The notes under the pieces were generated by a model. That model was not told the DNA's origin. It did no database searches and saw nothing but the letters and a program-made list of their open reading frames with translations. The translations under genes and the position numbers were made by a program. From NCBI GenBank assembly GCA_013400115.1, contig VXBP01003610.1, positions 62,001 through 126,000 on the forward strand: a DNA stretch of 64,000 nucleotides. Direction: 5' to 3'. The first letter of the stretch is position 1. Every line of letters begins with the position of its first letter. This document shows, in pieces, positions 22,954 to 34,842 of this stretch. The stretch comes from Rhinopomastus cyanomelas. Its lineage: Eukaryota > Chordata > Aves > Bucerotiformes > Rhinopomastidae.

Positions 22954-23130
22954 GGGCACCGGAATGGGCTGCCCAGGGTGGTGGTTGAGTCCCCATCCCT
23001 GGATGAGTGTACAAGATGCTTAGATGTAGTGTTGGGGGATCTGGTTTAGGAGTGAACTTATAGCGCAGAATTGATGGTTGGACTCTATGACACGAAGGGT
23101 CTTTTCCAGCCTGAATGATTCTATGATTAA
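22954..23130 (+). mobile_element. CR1 3' end, a different older family
   Basis: GGGCACCGGAATGGGCTGCC to GGTCTTTTCCAGCCTGAATG and ATTCTATGATT. Same family as 53808-54382 (shared GGGCTGCCCAGGGTGGTGGT and GCTTAGATGTA). 5'-truncated. Confidence 0.85.
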
Positions 23131-23662
23131 TTCAATGTAATTTATGTTTTGACCCTGCTCTCCTAGGAATTAATAGTGAAAATCAATCCTGTTGACTGGG
23201 ATGGGAGCAGAACTGGATCCTATTACTGCAGTGATGGACAGAAAAAGGCTTAGAAGAGTTTCCAGTTATTGAGCAAAGACCCAACTTCTAGGTTCTTTGG
23301 GTTCACAGCTTGTAACGCTATAAATTAAAGTACATTTCATGTTCTAATATTCACTCAGAATGAACTAAACAGCAATCAAAGTCTCACCTTTCTAGTTGAA
23401 ACAAACTGAAAGGCACCAAACAGAAGCTGAAATGATAAAACCAAGGCAGGCTTATTTTTCACGGCTACGCTTAAATGCAGCATAAATATCTTTTGCTTGA
23501 TGTTTTCTTTCTGGACAATTACACATTGAATAAAAAATTGAAAGAAGATAAATTCTACTATTTCTTATCTTAATCCTTATTATAATTACAACTTAATCCT
23601 TTTTAACCTTTTCTTTTTTATTTTTTTGAACAGGACCTTAATAGCATCAATTTCTCACTCTG
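23131..23662. other. Unique AT-rich sequence
   Basis: Nothing recognised. Confidence 0.55.
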
Positions 23663-25196
23663 TCATAGAATCATCATGGCTGGAAAGGACATCCAGGATA
23701 ATCAAGTCCAGTCCTCAGCCCAACATCTTTCTGACCCTTAGACCATGGCCACAAGTGCTCTAGCTACTCTGCTTTTAAGCACCTCCAGGGATGGAGACTC
23801 TACCACCTCCCTGGGCAGCCTGTTCCAGGGCCCAGCCACTCTCTCAGGAAAGAACTTCTCCCAATATCCAGTCTAAACCTCCCCTGATACAACTTGAGGC
23901 CATTTCCCCTCATCCTATCATTAGAAATTTGGGAGAAGAGATCAGTAGCAGCCTTGCTACAACCTCGTTTTAGGCAGTTGTAGAGAGCAAGAAGGTCTCC
24001 TCTCAGCCTCCTCTACACTAAAGAGCCCTAGTTCATAGGATCATAGGATCATGGGATGTTAGGGGTTGGAAGGGACCCAAGAGATCATCGAGTCCAACCC
24101 CCCTGCCGGAGCAGGACAAAACTATCTAACACAGATCACAGAGGAACGCATCCAGGCGGGCCTTGAAAGTCCCCAGAGAAGGAGACTCCACGACCTCCCT
24201 GGGGAGTCTGTTCCAGTGCTCCATGACCCTCACAGTAAAGAAGTTCCCCCTTGTGTTGAGGCGGAACCTCCTCTGCTGCAACTTACACCCATTGCTCCTT
24301 GTCCTATCACAGGGAGCAAGTGAAAAGAGCCTGTCCCCCCCCTCCTGGCCAGCCTTCAGATACTTATAAACATTTATCAAGTCTCCCCTAAGTCTTCTCT
24401 TCTCCAGACTAAAAAGCCCCAAGTCCCTCAGCCTCTCCTCATAAGCCATGCCCTCCTGTCCCCTAATCATCCTCGTAGCCCTCCGCTGGACCCTCTCCAG
24501 TAGATCCTTGTCCCTCTTAAACTGGGGGGCCCAAAACTGAACACAGTACTCAAGATGAGGCCTCACCAGGGCAGAGTAGAGGGGGAGAAGAACTTCCCTC
24601 GATCTGCTGGACACACACTAGTTCCCTCAGCCTCTCTCTATAGGACCTGTTTGCCAGACCTCTCCCCAGACTCGTTGCCCTTCTCTGCACCTGCTCCAGC
24701 ACCTCAATGTTCTTCTTATACTGTGGTGCCCAAAACTGGACCCAGTACTCAAGGTGTGGTCTCATGAGTGCAGAGCACAGGGGCACCACCACCTCCCTTC
24801 TCCTGCTGGTTACACCATTCCTGATCCAGGACAGGGTGCCACTGGCCTTCTTGGCCACCTGGGCACTCTACTGGCTCCTGTTCATCTGGGTGTCAACCAA
24901 CATCCCCAGGTGCTTTTCAGCCAGGCAGCCACTCTTCCCCAAGCCTGTAGCTGCTGGGGGTTGTTGTGATCCAACTGCATGACCCGACACTTGGCTTTGT
25001 TAAACCTCATCCCACTGGCCTCAGCTCATCGCTCCCAACCCCTCTGCAGTGCCCCCCTACCCCCAAGCAGATTGACACTGCCACTTCGTTTAGTGTCATC
25101 TGCAAACTTACTGCATTTGATCCCCTCATCCAGGTCATTAATAAAGATATTAAACAAGACCAGTCCCAAAACTGAGCCCTGAGGGACACTGCTTGT
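23663..25196 (-). mobile_element. Older CR1 LINE, split by a nested CR1
   Basis: One old element on the minus strand, in two parts: 23663-24034 (3' terminus and ORF2 end) and 24618-25196 (upstream ORF2). The terminus reads TCATAGAATCATCATGGCTG. On the minus strand 24626-24858 encodes LEYWVQFWAPQYKKNIEVLE and QVQRRATSLGRGLANRSYRE. Further upstream, around 25020-25190, comes sequence matching the end of the RT domain in decayed codons. The text breaks at AAGAGCCCTAGTTC and continues at CTAGTTCCCTCAGCC, exactly where the coding sense continues, with CTAGTTC present on both sides of the inserted copy. It is inactive. Confidence 0.92.
24035..24617 (-). mobile_element. CR1 LINE nested inside an older CR1
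   Basis: A complete-looking insertion of about 583 bases. The tail starts CATAGGATCATAGGATCATG, and the 5' truncation point is at GATCTGCTGGACACACA. CTAGTTC at 24028-24034 and 24618-24624 is a 7-base direct repeat flanking it, consistent with a target-site duplication. The minus-strand frame 24126-24614 is open through the whole ORF2 C-terminus: SRSREVLLPLYSALVRPHLE, YCVQFWAPQFKRDKDLLERV, RRLRGDLINVYKYLKAGQEG and the stop after DAFLCDLC. RT and endonuclease are absent through 5' truncation. The terminus (CCAAGAGATCATCGAGTCCA) differs from the dominant family, so it is a third subfamily. Confidence 0.95.
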
Positions 25197-25557
25197 GAGA
25201 GAGCTAAGACTTTTTGCACATCCTTAGATGTGGAAGCATTTGTAACACAAAAGTAGAAATGTTTATTTGAACTACTGACTCTCAAGAAAAAGATGACATT
25301 TGAACATAGACATCTCATATAGGAGGTTTTTCTCTGGGACTTTGAGAGCTTTCTACTCTGAACACAGTGATCGTGACAGGAATAACATTACTGGTTCTTT
25401 TGACCTCTCCTGCTTCTTGCCTGTGGTCTTGTGAAGTGGGAACTGCTAGACCTTTTGCAGAGGCAGTTTAAAGGTCTTCAGAAAAAGCTGATCACCTTCC
25501 AAAAAGGATAGAAGTAAGAAAACTGTTCTGAGAGGACTCCTCTCTGGCCAGTGTTGT
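25197..25557. other. Unique sequence
   Basis: Nothing recognised. Confidence 0.55.
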
Positions 25558-25775
25558 GACTGGATGTGAGGAGGAAGTTCTTCACGGTGAGAGTGGTGAG
25601 AGCCTGGGATGGGTTGCCTAGAAAGGTGGTGGAAGCCCCATCCTTGGAGAGGTGTTTAAGGCCAGGCTGGATGAGGCTCTGGCCAGCCTATTCTAGGGTG
25701 GGGTGTCCCTGCCTGTGCTGGGGGAGTTGGAACTGGATGATCCTGTGGTCCCTTCTAACCCAGACTGACTGTGTG
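25558..25775 (+). mobile_element. CR1 3' end, 'GATCCTGTGGTCCC' family
   Basis: GTGAGGAGGAAGTTCTTCAC, GCCAGGCTGGATGAGGCTCT, then GAACTGGATGATCCTGTGG. Fused directly to a second CR1 terminus at about 25776 (CTGTGTGACTTGGTCTAGG). Confidence 0.9.
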
Positions 25776-25870
25776 ACTTGGTCTAGGTGATCCTGCTCTG
25801 GCAGGGGGATTGGACTGGATGATCTTTCAAGGTCCCTTCCAATCCCTAATGATTCTATGATTCTAAATCA
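25776..25870 (+). mobile_element. CR1 3' terminus, young family, joined to the preceding CR1
   Basis: Begins at the ORF2 stop region (GTGACTTGGTCTAGGTGATC) and runs to CTATGATTCTAAATC. No filler bases separate it from the upstream CR1, unlike the recurrent fusion described at 44646. Confidence 0.9.
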
Positions 25871-27263
25871 TTCGAGCCTTGGCAGTGGAGCTAAGGTGAG
25901 AAACACAGAAAGGCTGGTGATTTGACTTGTCCAGAAGAACTAGAGCATTATTTTACATCTAGATGCATCGAATGATCATCAGTTGCTGAATAAAGCATCT
26001 GAACAAGAACCCATAAGAACCAACTGGCAGTGCATATGGCTCCTGGAGGCACAGGGTCCCACAGCAGCTCTCTGCTTTCCATTAGGGAAGGGCATTATAA
26101 CAACAGTAAGGGACATGGGGCATCCCAGACTCATAGATTTGGTGCTAGGGACATTAGTTTCAGCGAAGGCGCTGTCCATTAAGGATGCTGCTGCTGTTTA
26201 GGCTGTTACACATCATGGCCAGGTTCCCTGGAATGTTACAGGCTACACTTTGAAGTGGTGAACTAAAGAGATGTTGGTGTTGATGAACATTTATCTTGCA
26301 TCTAATCTTATGTGCTCTCAGTCTTGCTACACAACACACAGTAAAACTGCATTGCCACGTGCACCTTTCTCCTGAGACGCACTGACTAGACTCCTCTGGC
26401 TAGTAGCAACGTTTCCTGAGTTTCCAGAAATGACGAATGATTTCTTAATGCAGAAGTGCTGTGGCTTCACTGCAGTCACAAAAGCAGATTAAATTAGTAT
26501 TGACCTCTGTGCTGCAGTAGCTGTGCGGGTATCAGTAGAACATATCGCAGCTCCACGTACTGCTTCTCGTTCTGCTGAAGGAGATGAGATCATCACTGAC
26601 CTAAAAATTGGCAGCAGCCCCTGCACGAGAAAGCAGCCCTGGCTTCATTGACCTTGTTAAAAAAGTACCAACATCTATCACATAGACTTGGAACGACGGA
26701 AGGGAGAGTTTTCCAGAAACTCAAACCTTTTGCTGACATCACCGATTTTGAATGTGGGGAGCATTACCTCAAGTGGGATTGCCTCATGCTGTCCATCAGC
26801 GTGGCCATCCCTCAGCCTCAGTTCTGCAAGGCACATGGGGAAGTTGTGCTGCTGGAAAGGTTTCCGGGTGGAAAGGCTGAAGCTAATAACTGTGAATAAT
26901 GCACAGTGATGTGGAAAGTGAAAGGAGTCGCTCACACAGCTTGGGATGAAGTGGCTCAAGGCAATGAGGAGGTATTTTTGTTGTGTTAGGAATAACAGTT
27001 GTGTAGGTCAGGTAAGCCTAGCCTGCAAACGGTGGGTGCGTGAGCTGGATCTCGAAAAGGCAGACGTTGTCAAAGAGCTCGTGTGGGGTGGAGCAGCTCA
27101 GATGAAGTTATAGCCAGAAGTGAAAGAAAGCTCCCTTGTACAAAGAAAAGCACATGAAGCAGCGTCTGCTAAAGAGCAACAATTTTGAATCGACCTGTTT
27201 GGATGATACATAGCCAAGAGGCTGAAAGGAGTGAGTCAAGGGTGCATAGTGCTTGAAACACTT
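25871..27263. other. Unique sequence
   Basis: No repeat or exon recognised. Short opposing frames near 26650-26960 have no domain. Confidence 0.5.
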
Positions 27264-27399
27264 AGAATGATAGAATCATCAGGGATTGGAAGGGACCTCC
27301 AAAGATCATCTAGTCCAATCCCCCTTCCACAGCAGGACCAGGTCGCACAGGAACACATCCAGGCAGGTTTTAAACATCTCCAGAGGAGACTCCACAGCT
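27264..27399 (-). mobile_element. CR1 3' fragment, young family
   Basis: TTAGAATGATAGAATCATCA, terminus, then GGAACACATCCAGGCAGGTT. A short deletion removes part of GAGAAGGAGACTCC. Confidence 0.92.
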
Positions 27400-27504
27400 T
27401 GGATATGTAGACAAGGAAGGAGCAGTGTGATTCAGAGGACTGCCAGACTCTTATAGAACAGTGAACTCAGGACTCTACAAACAATGAGCTAAGCTCTAGT
27501 TACA

Positions 27505-28070
27505 CCTACAATTACAGCAACTGTCAGTCAGTGTGGTTTCAGAGATGGAATGTCTCATCGTGCCAACCTGTTGCCCTTTCTTGAGAGGATTGCTGGCCGC
27601 AGACCTGCATCAATACACACACTTACACGTCTGAAAGCCATTTGATTTAATACTGCATTATCTTTTGATTGAAAAACTTGCACAGGATGAAGAGCACTTT
27701 CTTGGAAAGTGGTACTAAACAGAAGGACACAGGGGTCAGTGCTAATAATTACCCAACCACAAGCACTTAATGCAATGCCATGGGAAAAATTGGCCAATGC
27801 AGCCCATAGATGTATAATAAGGGAATCTGAAGTAAAAGAAGGAAAGTGATTTTGAATTAATGACTGCTATTATGATATTTTGTCCACTTCTCATTTTCAT
27901 GCTTCAAGAAAGACGTGAAATACTGCAGAGAATCCAAAGGACAGCTACACAAAGCGACCTAAGGGCTGGAAGGCAAGCCCTTAAAACAAAGCTTGAGCAG
28001 GCTGAGAGGTGGCTTGAGCTGTATTTATAGAGAGTTAGCTGGGGAAATGAGATCTAGGGCAATATAGTAA
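27505..28070 (+). mobile_element. Ancient CR1 ORF2 remnant, heavily decayed
   Basis: Two stretches recall CR1 ORF2. At about 27521-27640 the plus-strand translation reads SQCGFRDGMSHRANLLPFLE, then in another phase KPFDLILHYLLIEKLAQ (RT motif A region, with KAFD changed to KPFD). At about 27880-27960 it reads CFKKDVKYCRESKGQ, like the FKKDVELLERVQRRA region. Most of RT between them is deleted. No frame is intact. Possibly the same element as the terminus at 28460-28602. Confidence 0.55.
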
Positions 28071-28230
28071 TGCTGTATATAAAAACATAGTAAGATTGAA
28101 TATCTGTAAGCAGAAGTTCAATGAGTTCAACCTTGAAATAAACCCAGCTTCTTCGCAGCGGTGGTAAATGAGTACTGAAAGAACTTGGCACAGTGGTGGT
28201 GGGCTTGACATTGCTTTGTGTCTTTAGGAT

Positions 28231-28284
28231 GAGGTCTGAATGACATGTCTTTATCACGAGATCTGAATGACATGTGTTTATCGC
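28231..28284. repeat. 27-base tandem duplication
   Basis: GAGGTCTGAATGACATGTCT and GAGATCTGAATGACATGTGT start two successive 27-base units (28231-28257, 28258-28284) with three differences. Unknown origin. Confidence 0.9.
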
Positions 28285-28459
28285 ACTGCTGCCAGGAAGT
28301 CTCCAGTGATACAACTGGAGTTTTGGCTTTGGGAAGGAAGAGGCTGAGCTTCACATCTGAGATTGAACAGACCTGTGATGAAGACAGGGCAAGGAGGGAT
28401 GAGGTCTTGGACTGAGAGCCAGGTTGGCAACTCAGGGCTGTGCAGCAGAGGCAAAAGGT

Positions 28460-28602
28460 TGTTGAGTCGCCATCTGTGGATGTGTTTGTAAGTCAGGTAG
28501 GTTTGGTGCTCGATGACATGATTTAGCTGTGGGCTTGGTAGAGTTAGGTTAATGGTTGGACTTGATGACCTTAAAGGTCTTTTACAACTGAAATGCTTCT
28601 AC
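28460..28602 (+). mobile_element. Old CR1 3' end (CR1-Y-like)
   Basis: GTTGAGTCGCCATCTGTGGA, then TAATGGTTGGACTTGATGAC and CTTAAAGGTCTTTTACAACT. Diverged tail (ATGCTTCTACG). It may be the 3' end of the remnant at 27505-28070. Confidence 0.75.
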
Positions 28603-31600
28603 GCTGGGCACATCTGGGCTTTGCCCCCAGATTACTTCCTTTTCACAGTGGCAGCCGCAGGCATTGGGGGAAATCAGTATTTTTCTAGCATTGAGCCTGT
28701 GGCTGAGAGTCCCGAGGTTTAATTTAAGTTTGTAGGCCTTATCTTGCTCACATTATTTAGGCTACAAAAGGTTTATATACAGGACAAAGTCATCCTTACT
28801 ATATGGAGTGGCAAGAAGCAAAACCAAGATAACTTCTAAGCGATGATAAATGTCATGGGTGGAAGCTTTAAAAAACAAGTTTGCCAAACATCTGCAAAGT
28901 AACGGAGCTGCCTGATTCAGTCCAGGAGTGCAGAGGTTTGCAAAAGCTGGCCTGAGGGTCATCCATGCACGTAAGTCAGAGCTGAGGTTTATGCTACGAC
29001 TAAGCTGATGCGGCCGGTGCCTTGGAGATGTGTGTGGTCTGGATGTAGGTGTGTATAGAGATTAGATCAGGGCAGGACATAATGGTCTTAGCAGGCACAG
29101 CTGGATCTGCTCTGTCAGCAGCACTTACAGGTACAGAAACACACAGAGAGACCTTACTCTGAGACATTTTTCTAAGGTGATAACGAATTTATATTAGAAA
29201 ACTTCTATTATAATCTGCTGTTTGTGGCTTTCAAATACCAGAGTATAATTTAGTCCTCCCCTCTTGCTGCCTCTCTTCTCTATTCCTCCCCTGAAGAGAG
29301 GGAGCTGGCAGGAAGAAGTGGATGGAGGACACCCCAAGGAAAGCACGGTCCTCCATAAATAGGAAATGAAACAGAAAGCTGCAGTCATGAAAGAAGAGGC
29401 AGGGAATGATTTTAATAACATTCTTCAGAAGGTGTTATGTGAACGCTCACCACGAGGTAATCCTCAAGCATTTAAAGTGCTCCTGAAACATTGCATCTTC
29501 TGAAGAGGAAGGAAATTACCTTCCTCTTCTAGATGGGTTCTAACACCCTTATTTTAGGAGGACATTTTCTCATAAACTGGTGAAAGACAAAGGGAAAAGA
29601 GACCACACCTTGTGCAAAACATTTGCACAAAACCCATCCCAAGCTGCTCACAGTTGTTACTTCGCATTCCCTTCCTTAAAATCAGACAGAGCAGCCCTAG
29701 GTCAGTGACTGCTCTTGTCCAAAGGGCTGACTAGAGGTACAATGCAAATACTGCAGGTCTGGCTGTTTTACAATTTGCTGGGAAAGCTGTGTGGCTGTTT
29801 TATGCCTCCAGCTGTGGCCAGACTTGCTGAGCAAAGGCTTGTTGTCTGAAAAATTACCTTCTAACCCTGAGCTCGCTGCTCTCCCAAGGACAACATGTGC
29901 TGGATTTGAGGTGAGACAGGCCAGCGGGCTACAGTGGCTTTCCCAGCCCTGAGGTGACCAGGGATCGGCTGCAGGAATTGCCCTGGGAAGTGAACTCTGG
30001 ACTCTACTGGACTCCCAGCCCTGCAGGGCTGGGCACAGCAGGAAAGAAACCCGTTAAAATACCCGAGCGCAGAGAGACGCTCCGCAGCGCAGGAAGCAAG
30101 CATGTACTGGTCAAGGAATGAGATTACTCAAGGTGGTTACTCACCCAGTAACTATTCCGTGTTTGTGGTTAAAAGAGGAACCTCTGCCAGAGAATGACTA
30201 CAATCCATTGGCACGGGCTCTAAAGGAATCATGACTGGGCCTAAATGACTGTGTATGCGAGTGAGTTATTTTTCCGCCCCTTTTCACTGGAGCAAGGCGG
30301 AGGATAAAAAAAACACACCAGCCCTGTTTACGTAGGTTCTTACAGCGCTGGAGTTGCCTCAGGGGGCCTTTCCAGCAGCCGCTGTCGCTGGGGCCAGGTT
30401 CAGGCTTTCATTTCCCTGTTCAGGCTGGGCTGTGATTTTTGTGTTCGTTTTGAAGGCTTGAGCTGGCAGGGCACAGTGGCTCCGGGGCATTCGTTCTTGC
30501 TCCGTGGAACGCTGCACAGGAGGAGAAACAACACATTCCAGGGTCTCGCAGCTTTGCCACAGAAATGAGAAACAGAAAGGCTGGCTCTCGCAGGCTGCAC
30601 CGGCATAATCTGGGGCTAATCTCAGCTCGATGGCTGCAAGCTGCTGAGGCTGGCACCCGCTTGCCGCTCAGCATCTGGCAGGATCAAACCAAAGCCACAG
30701 CGAGTAACTAGCGATGCAAGCAAAAGGCAAGGACACGGTGTGATTGAAAGGGAGAGAAAATGCCTCTTGCTCCTCCCATGGGTCTCCAAAGTTGTGTTCA
30801 TGTTACCGTTCCCTTGGTTGAATCCTGAGGTCCCAAATGCCCCATTTTTTTTCCTTGCCCCATATTTGCTGTCTCTGTCAAAGGGCAGGGCAATATTTCG
30901 GTGGCACGGGCTGTCAGAGAGACAGGAGAGCGGCTGCTTTTGTCAGCTTTTCGCGACTGTAAGGGAGCCGAGCGACAAGGCAACAGCGACGCGCAGATGT
31001 GTGTTTCCCTCCTGTAAAGGTTAAAGCACAGCCCTGGCATCACTCAGAAAAGCTTTCCCACACCTGCTTTTCATTTCCTTTTGCTATTTCTGGTAATGAA
31101 AATTGGAAGTGTTGCTATAGATTTGGGGCATAGAAGGCCTTCTGCGCAGCTTCTTTTCGTTCTCAAAGGCAAGCCTGGGATTTAAATGAATGTTTAGGAT
31201 TCAAAAAGATGAAACTAGATGATGTCTGGAAGGAGGAGAAGAAAAGGAAAATAATCTTGCTCTCATGTCTTAATTTTTACTCGCGATCCAGACAGGAAGC
31301 TCGAGTTGCCTTTGGTCCTTTTCAAACCTCTGCTGGTCTTGCACCAGCAAACCCAGTGTGTGCTGGAGCTGCCCCTTTCTAGGGTTTGACACGGAAACAA
31401 CAGAACTGGGCTGTGTTTTACAACAAGCCATTGAGCTTCCTGTAGAAACAAAATTCCTTTCCAGCACTTTCTGCCAGTCAGCCTTTTGTTCTCTGTCTTT
31501 TCAAAGCTTGGCTCTGCAGCCTGAAGGAAAGGGGCCAGCCTAGCCAAATGCACTTTTCCCCTGCTTCCCTCCACCCTGACTGCTACCGAGACACCCCCAG

Positions 31601-32243
31601 CAGATGCTGGCAGCAATTAGGGTGCTCTAAAGTCCTCAGGGAGATCCTTGCTCACGTCTCACCCCCGATGATGTCACTTGGCTTCAGCAGGACCTTTGGG
31701 TGTGTTCTGTTTTTCTGGGTGGGATTTCTCACCCCCCTGGAGGTAGAGCAGCACCGAATTCCCACTGGCCCTGGCAAAAGAAACTCTTCCCTTAATGGCT
31801 CTGTTAGGAGTGAAGAGGAAACCCTCAGAGCAACATCGTATGTGAGTTCATGCCTCACCTCAGTGTTGGAGTGCTTCCCCAGAACATGCAAAGCCTGAGC
31901 TTCACTCTTGTGCTGCCTCATTTGGGAAGAGCATTTTGAATGCTTACATCCCATGGGATCCCACATCCCAGCACACACTAGGGGCCATAACAGCTGGAAT
32001 GTACTTAAGGGAGGAGGTTAAGGCTCATCTGAAGTGGTCCCAGCTTGGCAGTGAGGGCAGTGTGTGTACATGGTGGGTGTTCTGGACTCATAACACGCTT
32101 CCATCAGAGGTGTGGGGCTGTGAGCACAGCTGCTCTCACCAGCTGGTGTCTGTCTGTGGGCTAATGGGGACAGAAAGCTGGGACTGAGCAGGGAAGCTCC
32201 CTGCCTTCTGTAAGAAATGCCTGGACAACTTTTGGCAGCCAGT
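28603..32243. other. Unique sequence, no gene recognised
   Basis: 3.6 kb with no repeat family that I can place. Open frames of up to 117 codons (for example 31263-31616 minus and 31548-31898 plus) overlap on opposite strands and show no domain. Confidence 0.55.
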
Positions 32244-32605
32244 TCACAGACTTACAGAACATCAGGGATTGGAAGGGACCTAAAAAGATCGTGTAGCCCA
32301 ACCCCCCTGCCACAGCAGGATCACCTAGACCAAGTCACACAGGAACACATCCATGTGGGTTTTAAACATCTCCAGTGAAGGAGACCCCACAACCTCCTTG
32401 GGCAGCCTGTTCCAGTGCTCTGTCACCCTCACTGGGAAGAAGTTCCTTCTCATATTGATGTGGAACCTCCAGTTTACACCCATTGCCCCTTGTCCTATCG
32501 TTAGATGACATTGAGAAGAGCCTGGCTCCATCCTCCTGACACCCACTGTTCACATATTTATAAACATTAAAGAGGTCACCCCTCAGTCTCCTCCAATGCA
32601 AGAAT
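32244..32605 (-). mobile_element. CR1 LINE 3' fragment, young family
   Basis: Terminus from CACAGACTTACAGAACATCA through ORF2 end codons. RRNFFPVRVTEHWNRLPKEV and DVFLCDLV are readable on the minus strand. A short loss near 32470 removes the segment 'CTATGTTCCAGCTC', shifting the frame. Ends at CTCAGTCTCCTCCAATGC. Confidence 0.94.
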
Positions 32606-33982
32606 CCCAAACAGAGCAAAGAACAGCTCTCTCAGAGGGGCTTTGCCTAGTCCACTCTGGGTGCTAATGGCCACTCACTTTCACAGGGTTTGTTCACTCC
32701 CCACTCACTTCCTCAAGCTTTTCATCCTCTGCAGGCAGCCTCTGGGAATAGGGTTCCTACCCTGGGGCTATGTTTCCTACAGATCTGAACTACTAAATCA
32801 CGCAGAGCTGAGTCACTTTGTCCTGAGGTGCTCCAACGCCCTCGGGCATGTTTGCAGTTCTCATCTTGTGACTCCAGCCTCCTTTTTTCCTGCCAATGCT
32901 TTTGCTCCTCCAGGGCTTTTGGTCCAGCGATAAGGTCGTGTCTGTGCCCACAAGTGCCATTATGAATCCACCTGAAAGAGCGGGTCTGAATGTTTCATTC
33001 TGAGATATGGATGAGATGATCTCAATCTGCAGAGGTCTCTGCCTACCTCAGCATCCCTGCGTGATTCGGGCTGTGGGATTGTATGTGCAGAGTGATGCTC
33101 CTGCCCTTCCCATTCCCTCCACTTGTACATCCCTTTTGGTGCCTCTCGATGCCTTTGCACGCCATTAAGGTTATTAGCAGACACTTAGGAGGAGGGTAGC
33201 TTGGCCTTTCCTTCGAAAGCATCTCATCTAAATGAGAGCTTTATTAGCAGGCAGGTCTCAAACCTCATAGGTGAGTTCAGTGTTTTCCAGACACCACACT
33301 TGCTCTTTTAGCATTCATGAGGCAGACCAACTCCATCACTTTGTCTCATGGCTCGGGAAGGGGATGTCTCTGCTTGCTAATATCCTTATTTTAACACGTG
33401 GGACAGAATCCAGGTTGCTGTATACAGTGAATAAAACCACACATGAGTGGCCTTGCTGAAATGAGCGGGATCTGGTCCTGAGTTCAGTGCAGCACTGCAC
33501 TTAGCTCCAGGGAAAGCAGGCAGGATGCACAAAAGCGATCCCCACTGAGATCACACAGGTTTGGTATCTCATCTCTGTTCTTTATTCTCGGTCAGGGTTC
33601 CCTGCACCTTCAAACCATAGCAGATCACACATGCTCCTTTGAAAGAAACACACAATTGCTAATATATGTGATGGATAAAACATGTAGTAACTGAAGTTTT
33701 TTACTTTGTCAGTGTGAGACTGTCCTGATTCACCTGGGGCCTCATTTGTTGTTTTTGGTAATATGTGCTGAAAATGCTTTAACGTCTCAATTACCATCAG
33801 AGTTCAGACTCAAAACCATCCCTGCCTTTGGCACTATTTGCTGATTAACCATCAAAGTCCTGGAGAAGAAATGTGTGGGCTGCAGTGTGGCTGAGCAGGT
33901 GGAGTTTGGCAGCACCAAACCTCAGAAGTCTCCAGAGCAGCATCAGTGAAGGATGGGAGCCCCAGGCAGCGTGTCTGTGACA
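32606..33982. other. Unique sequence
   Basis: Nothing recognised. Confidence 0.55.
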
Positions 33983-34053
33983 GGCTGAGAGCTGATGGCA
34001 ACACCAAGATCTTGAAGGCCTTTTCCACCCTAAACAGCTCTAGGAGTCTATAA
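33983..34053 (+). mobile_element. Probable old CR1 3' end
   Basis: CAAGATCTTGAAGGCCTTTT, then CCACCCTAAACAGCTC and AGGAGTCTATAA. Matches the GATGATCTTGAAGGTCTTTT terminus type with heavy divergence. Confidence 0.5.
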
Positions 34054-34376
34054 CCCCAGGTGCTGTGGAAGGCTCTGGTGATGGGCATCACCACTGTCTG
34101 CCTCAGCTGTGACTCCAACATGAGATGTTTTCCTCATGGAGGTGAGATTCCTGGTGAGATTACTCTTGCTCTGGTACAAGCATCCTTGAGTATTACCAGT
34201 ATATGACATCAGCTTCTGTGTTTGGCTTTTCAGAGAAATCACATTCACAGGAGAGAATTGCTTTGAATAGAAATGAACTACTAGCTGCCCTAAGTTTTTA
34301 GGAGAAGAAATTACTGAGCCATCAGGAATGGCACTTGGTTGAGAGCACTCATTTGTGCCAAAGAAGAAGCAAAATG
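34054..34376. other. Unique sequence
   Basis: Nothing recognised. Confidence 0.5.
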
Positions 34377-34842
34377 CTAGTCCAGTTCTGGGTTCCCAGT
34401 TCAAGAGAGAGAGAGAACTGCTGGAGAGAGGGCACTGGTGATTATTTGGGGCTTGGATCATCTCTCTTATGAGGAAAGGTTGAGAGAGCTGGGACTGTTT
34501 AGCCTTGAATTCTTGAGAAGAATGAGAGAAGCCCTGACCCATGGCTGTAGGGAAAATGGTGCTAGACCACTTCCAGTTTTGCCCAGTGACAGGACAGGGA
34601 GCAATAGGCAAAGCTGGAACACAAGAAGTTTTATTTAGAGATAAGGAAAAACATCTTTACAGTGTGAGTCACAAAGCCCTGGCACAGGCTGCCCCAGGAG
34701 GTTGTGGACCCTTCAGGTCTGGAGATATTAAAATCCCACCTGGATGCAGCTCTGTGCAAAGTGCTCTGGGTAGCCCTGCTTGAGTGACAGGGGTTGGATT
34801 TGATCTCTTGAGGCCTCTTCCAACTCTGTGGTTCTATGAATA
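34377..34842 (+). mobile_element. Old CR1 LINE, ORF2 C-terminus and 3' UTR
   Basis: GTCCAGTTCTGGGTTCCCAG, then decayed ORF2 codons. LSYEERLRELGLFSLEF is readable at about 34456-34510, followed by a deletion and frameshifts. The 3' UTR reads GGGGTTGGATTTGATCTCTT to GTGGTTCTATGAATAAA. A family different from the dominant one. Confidence 0.85.
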
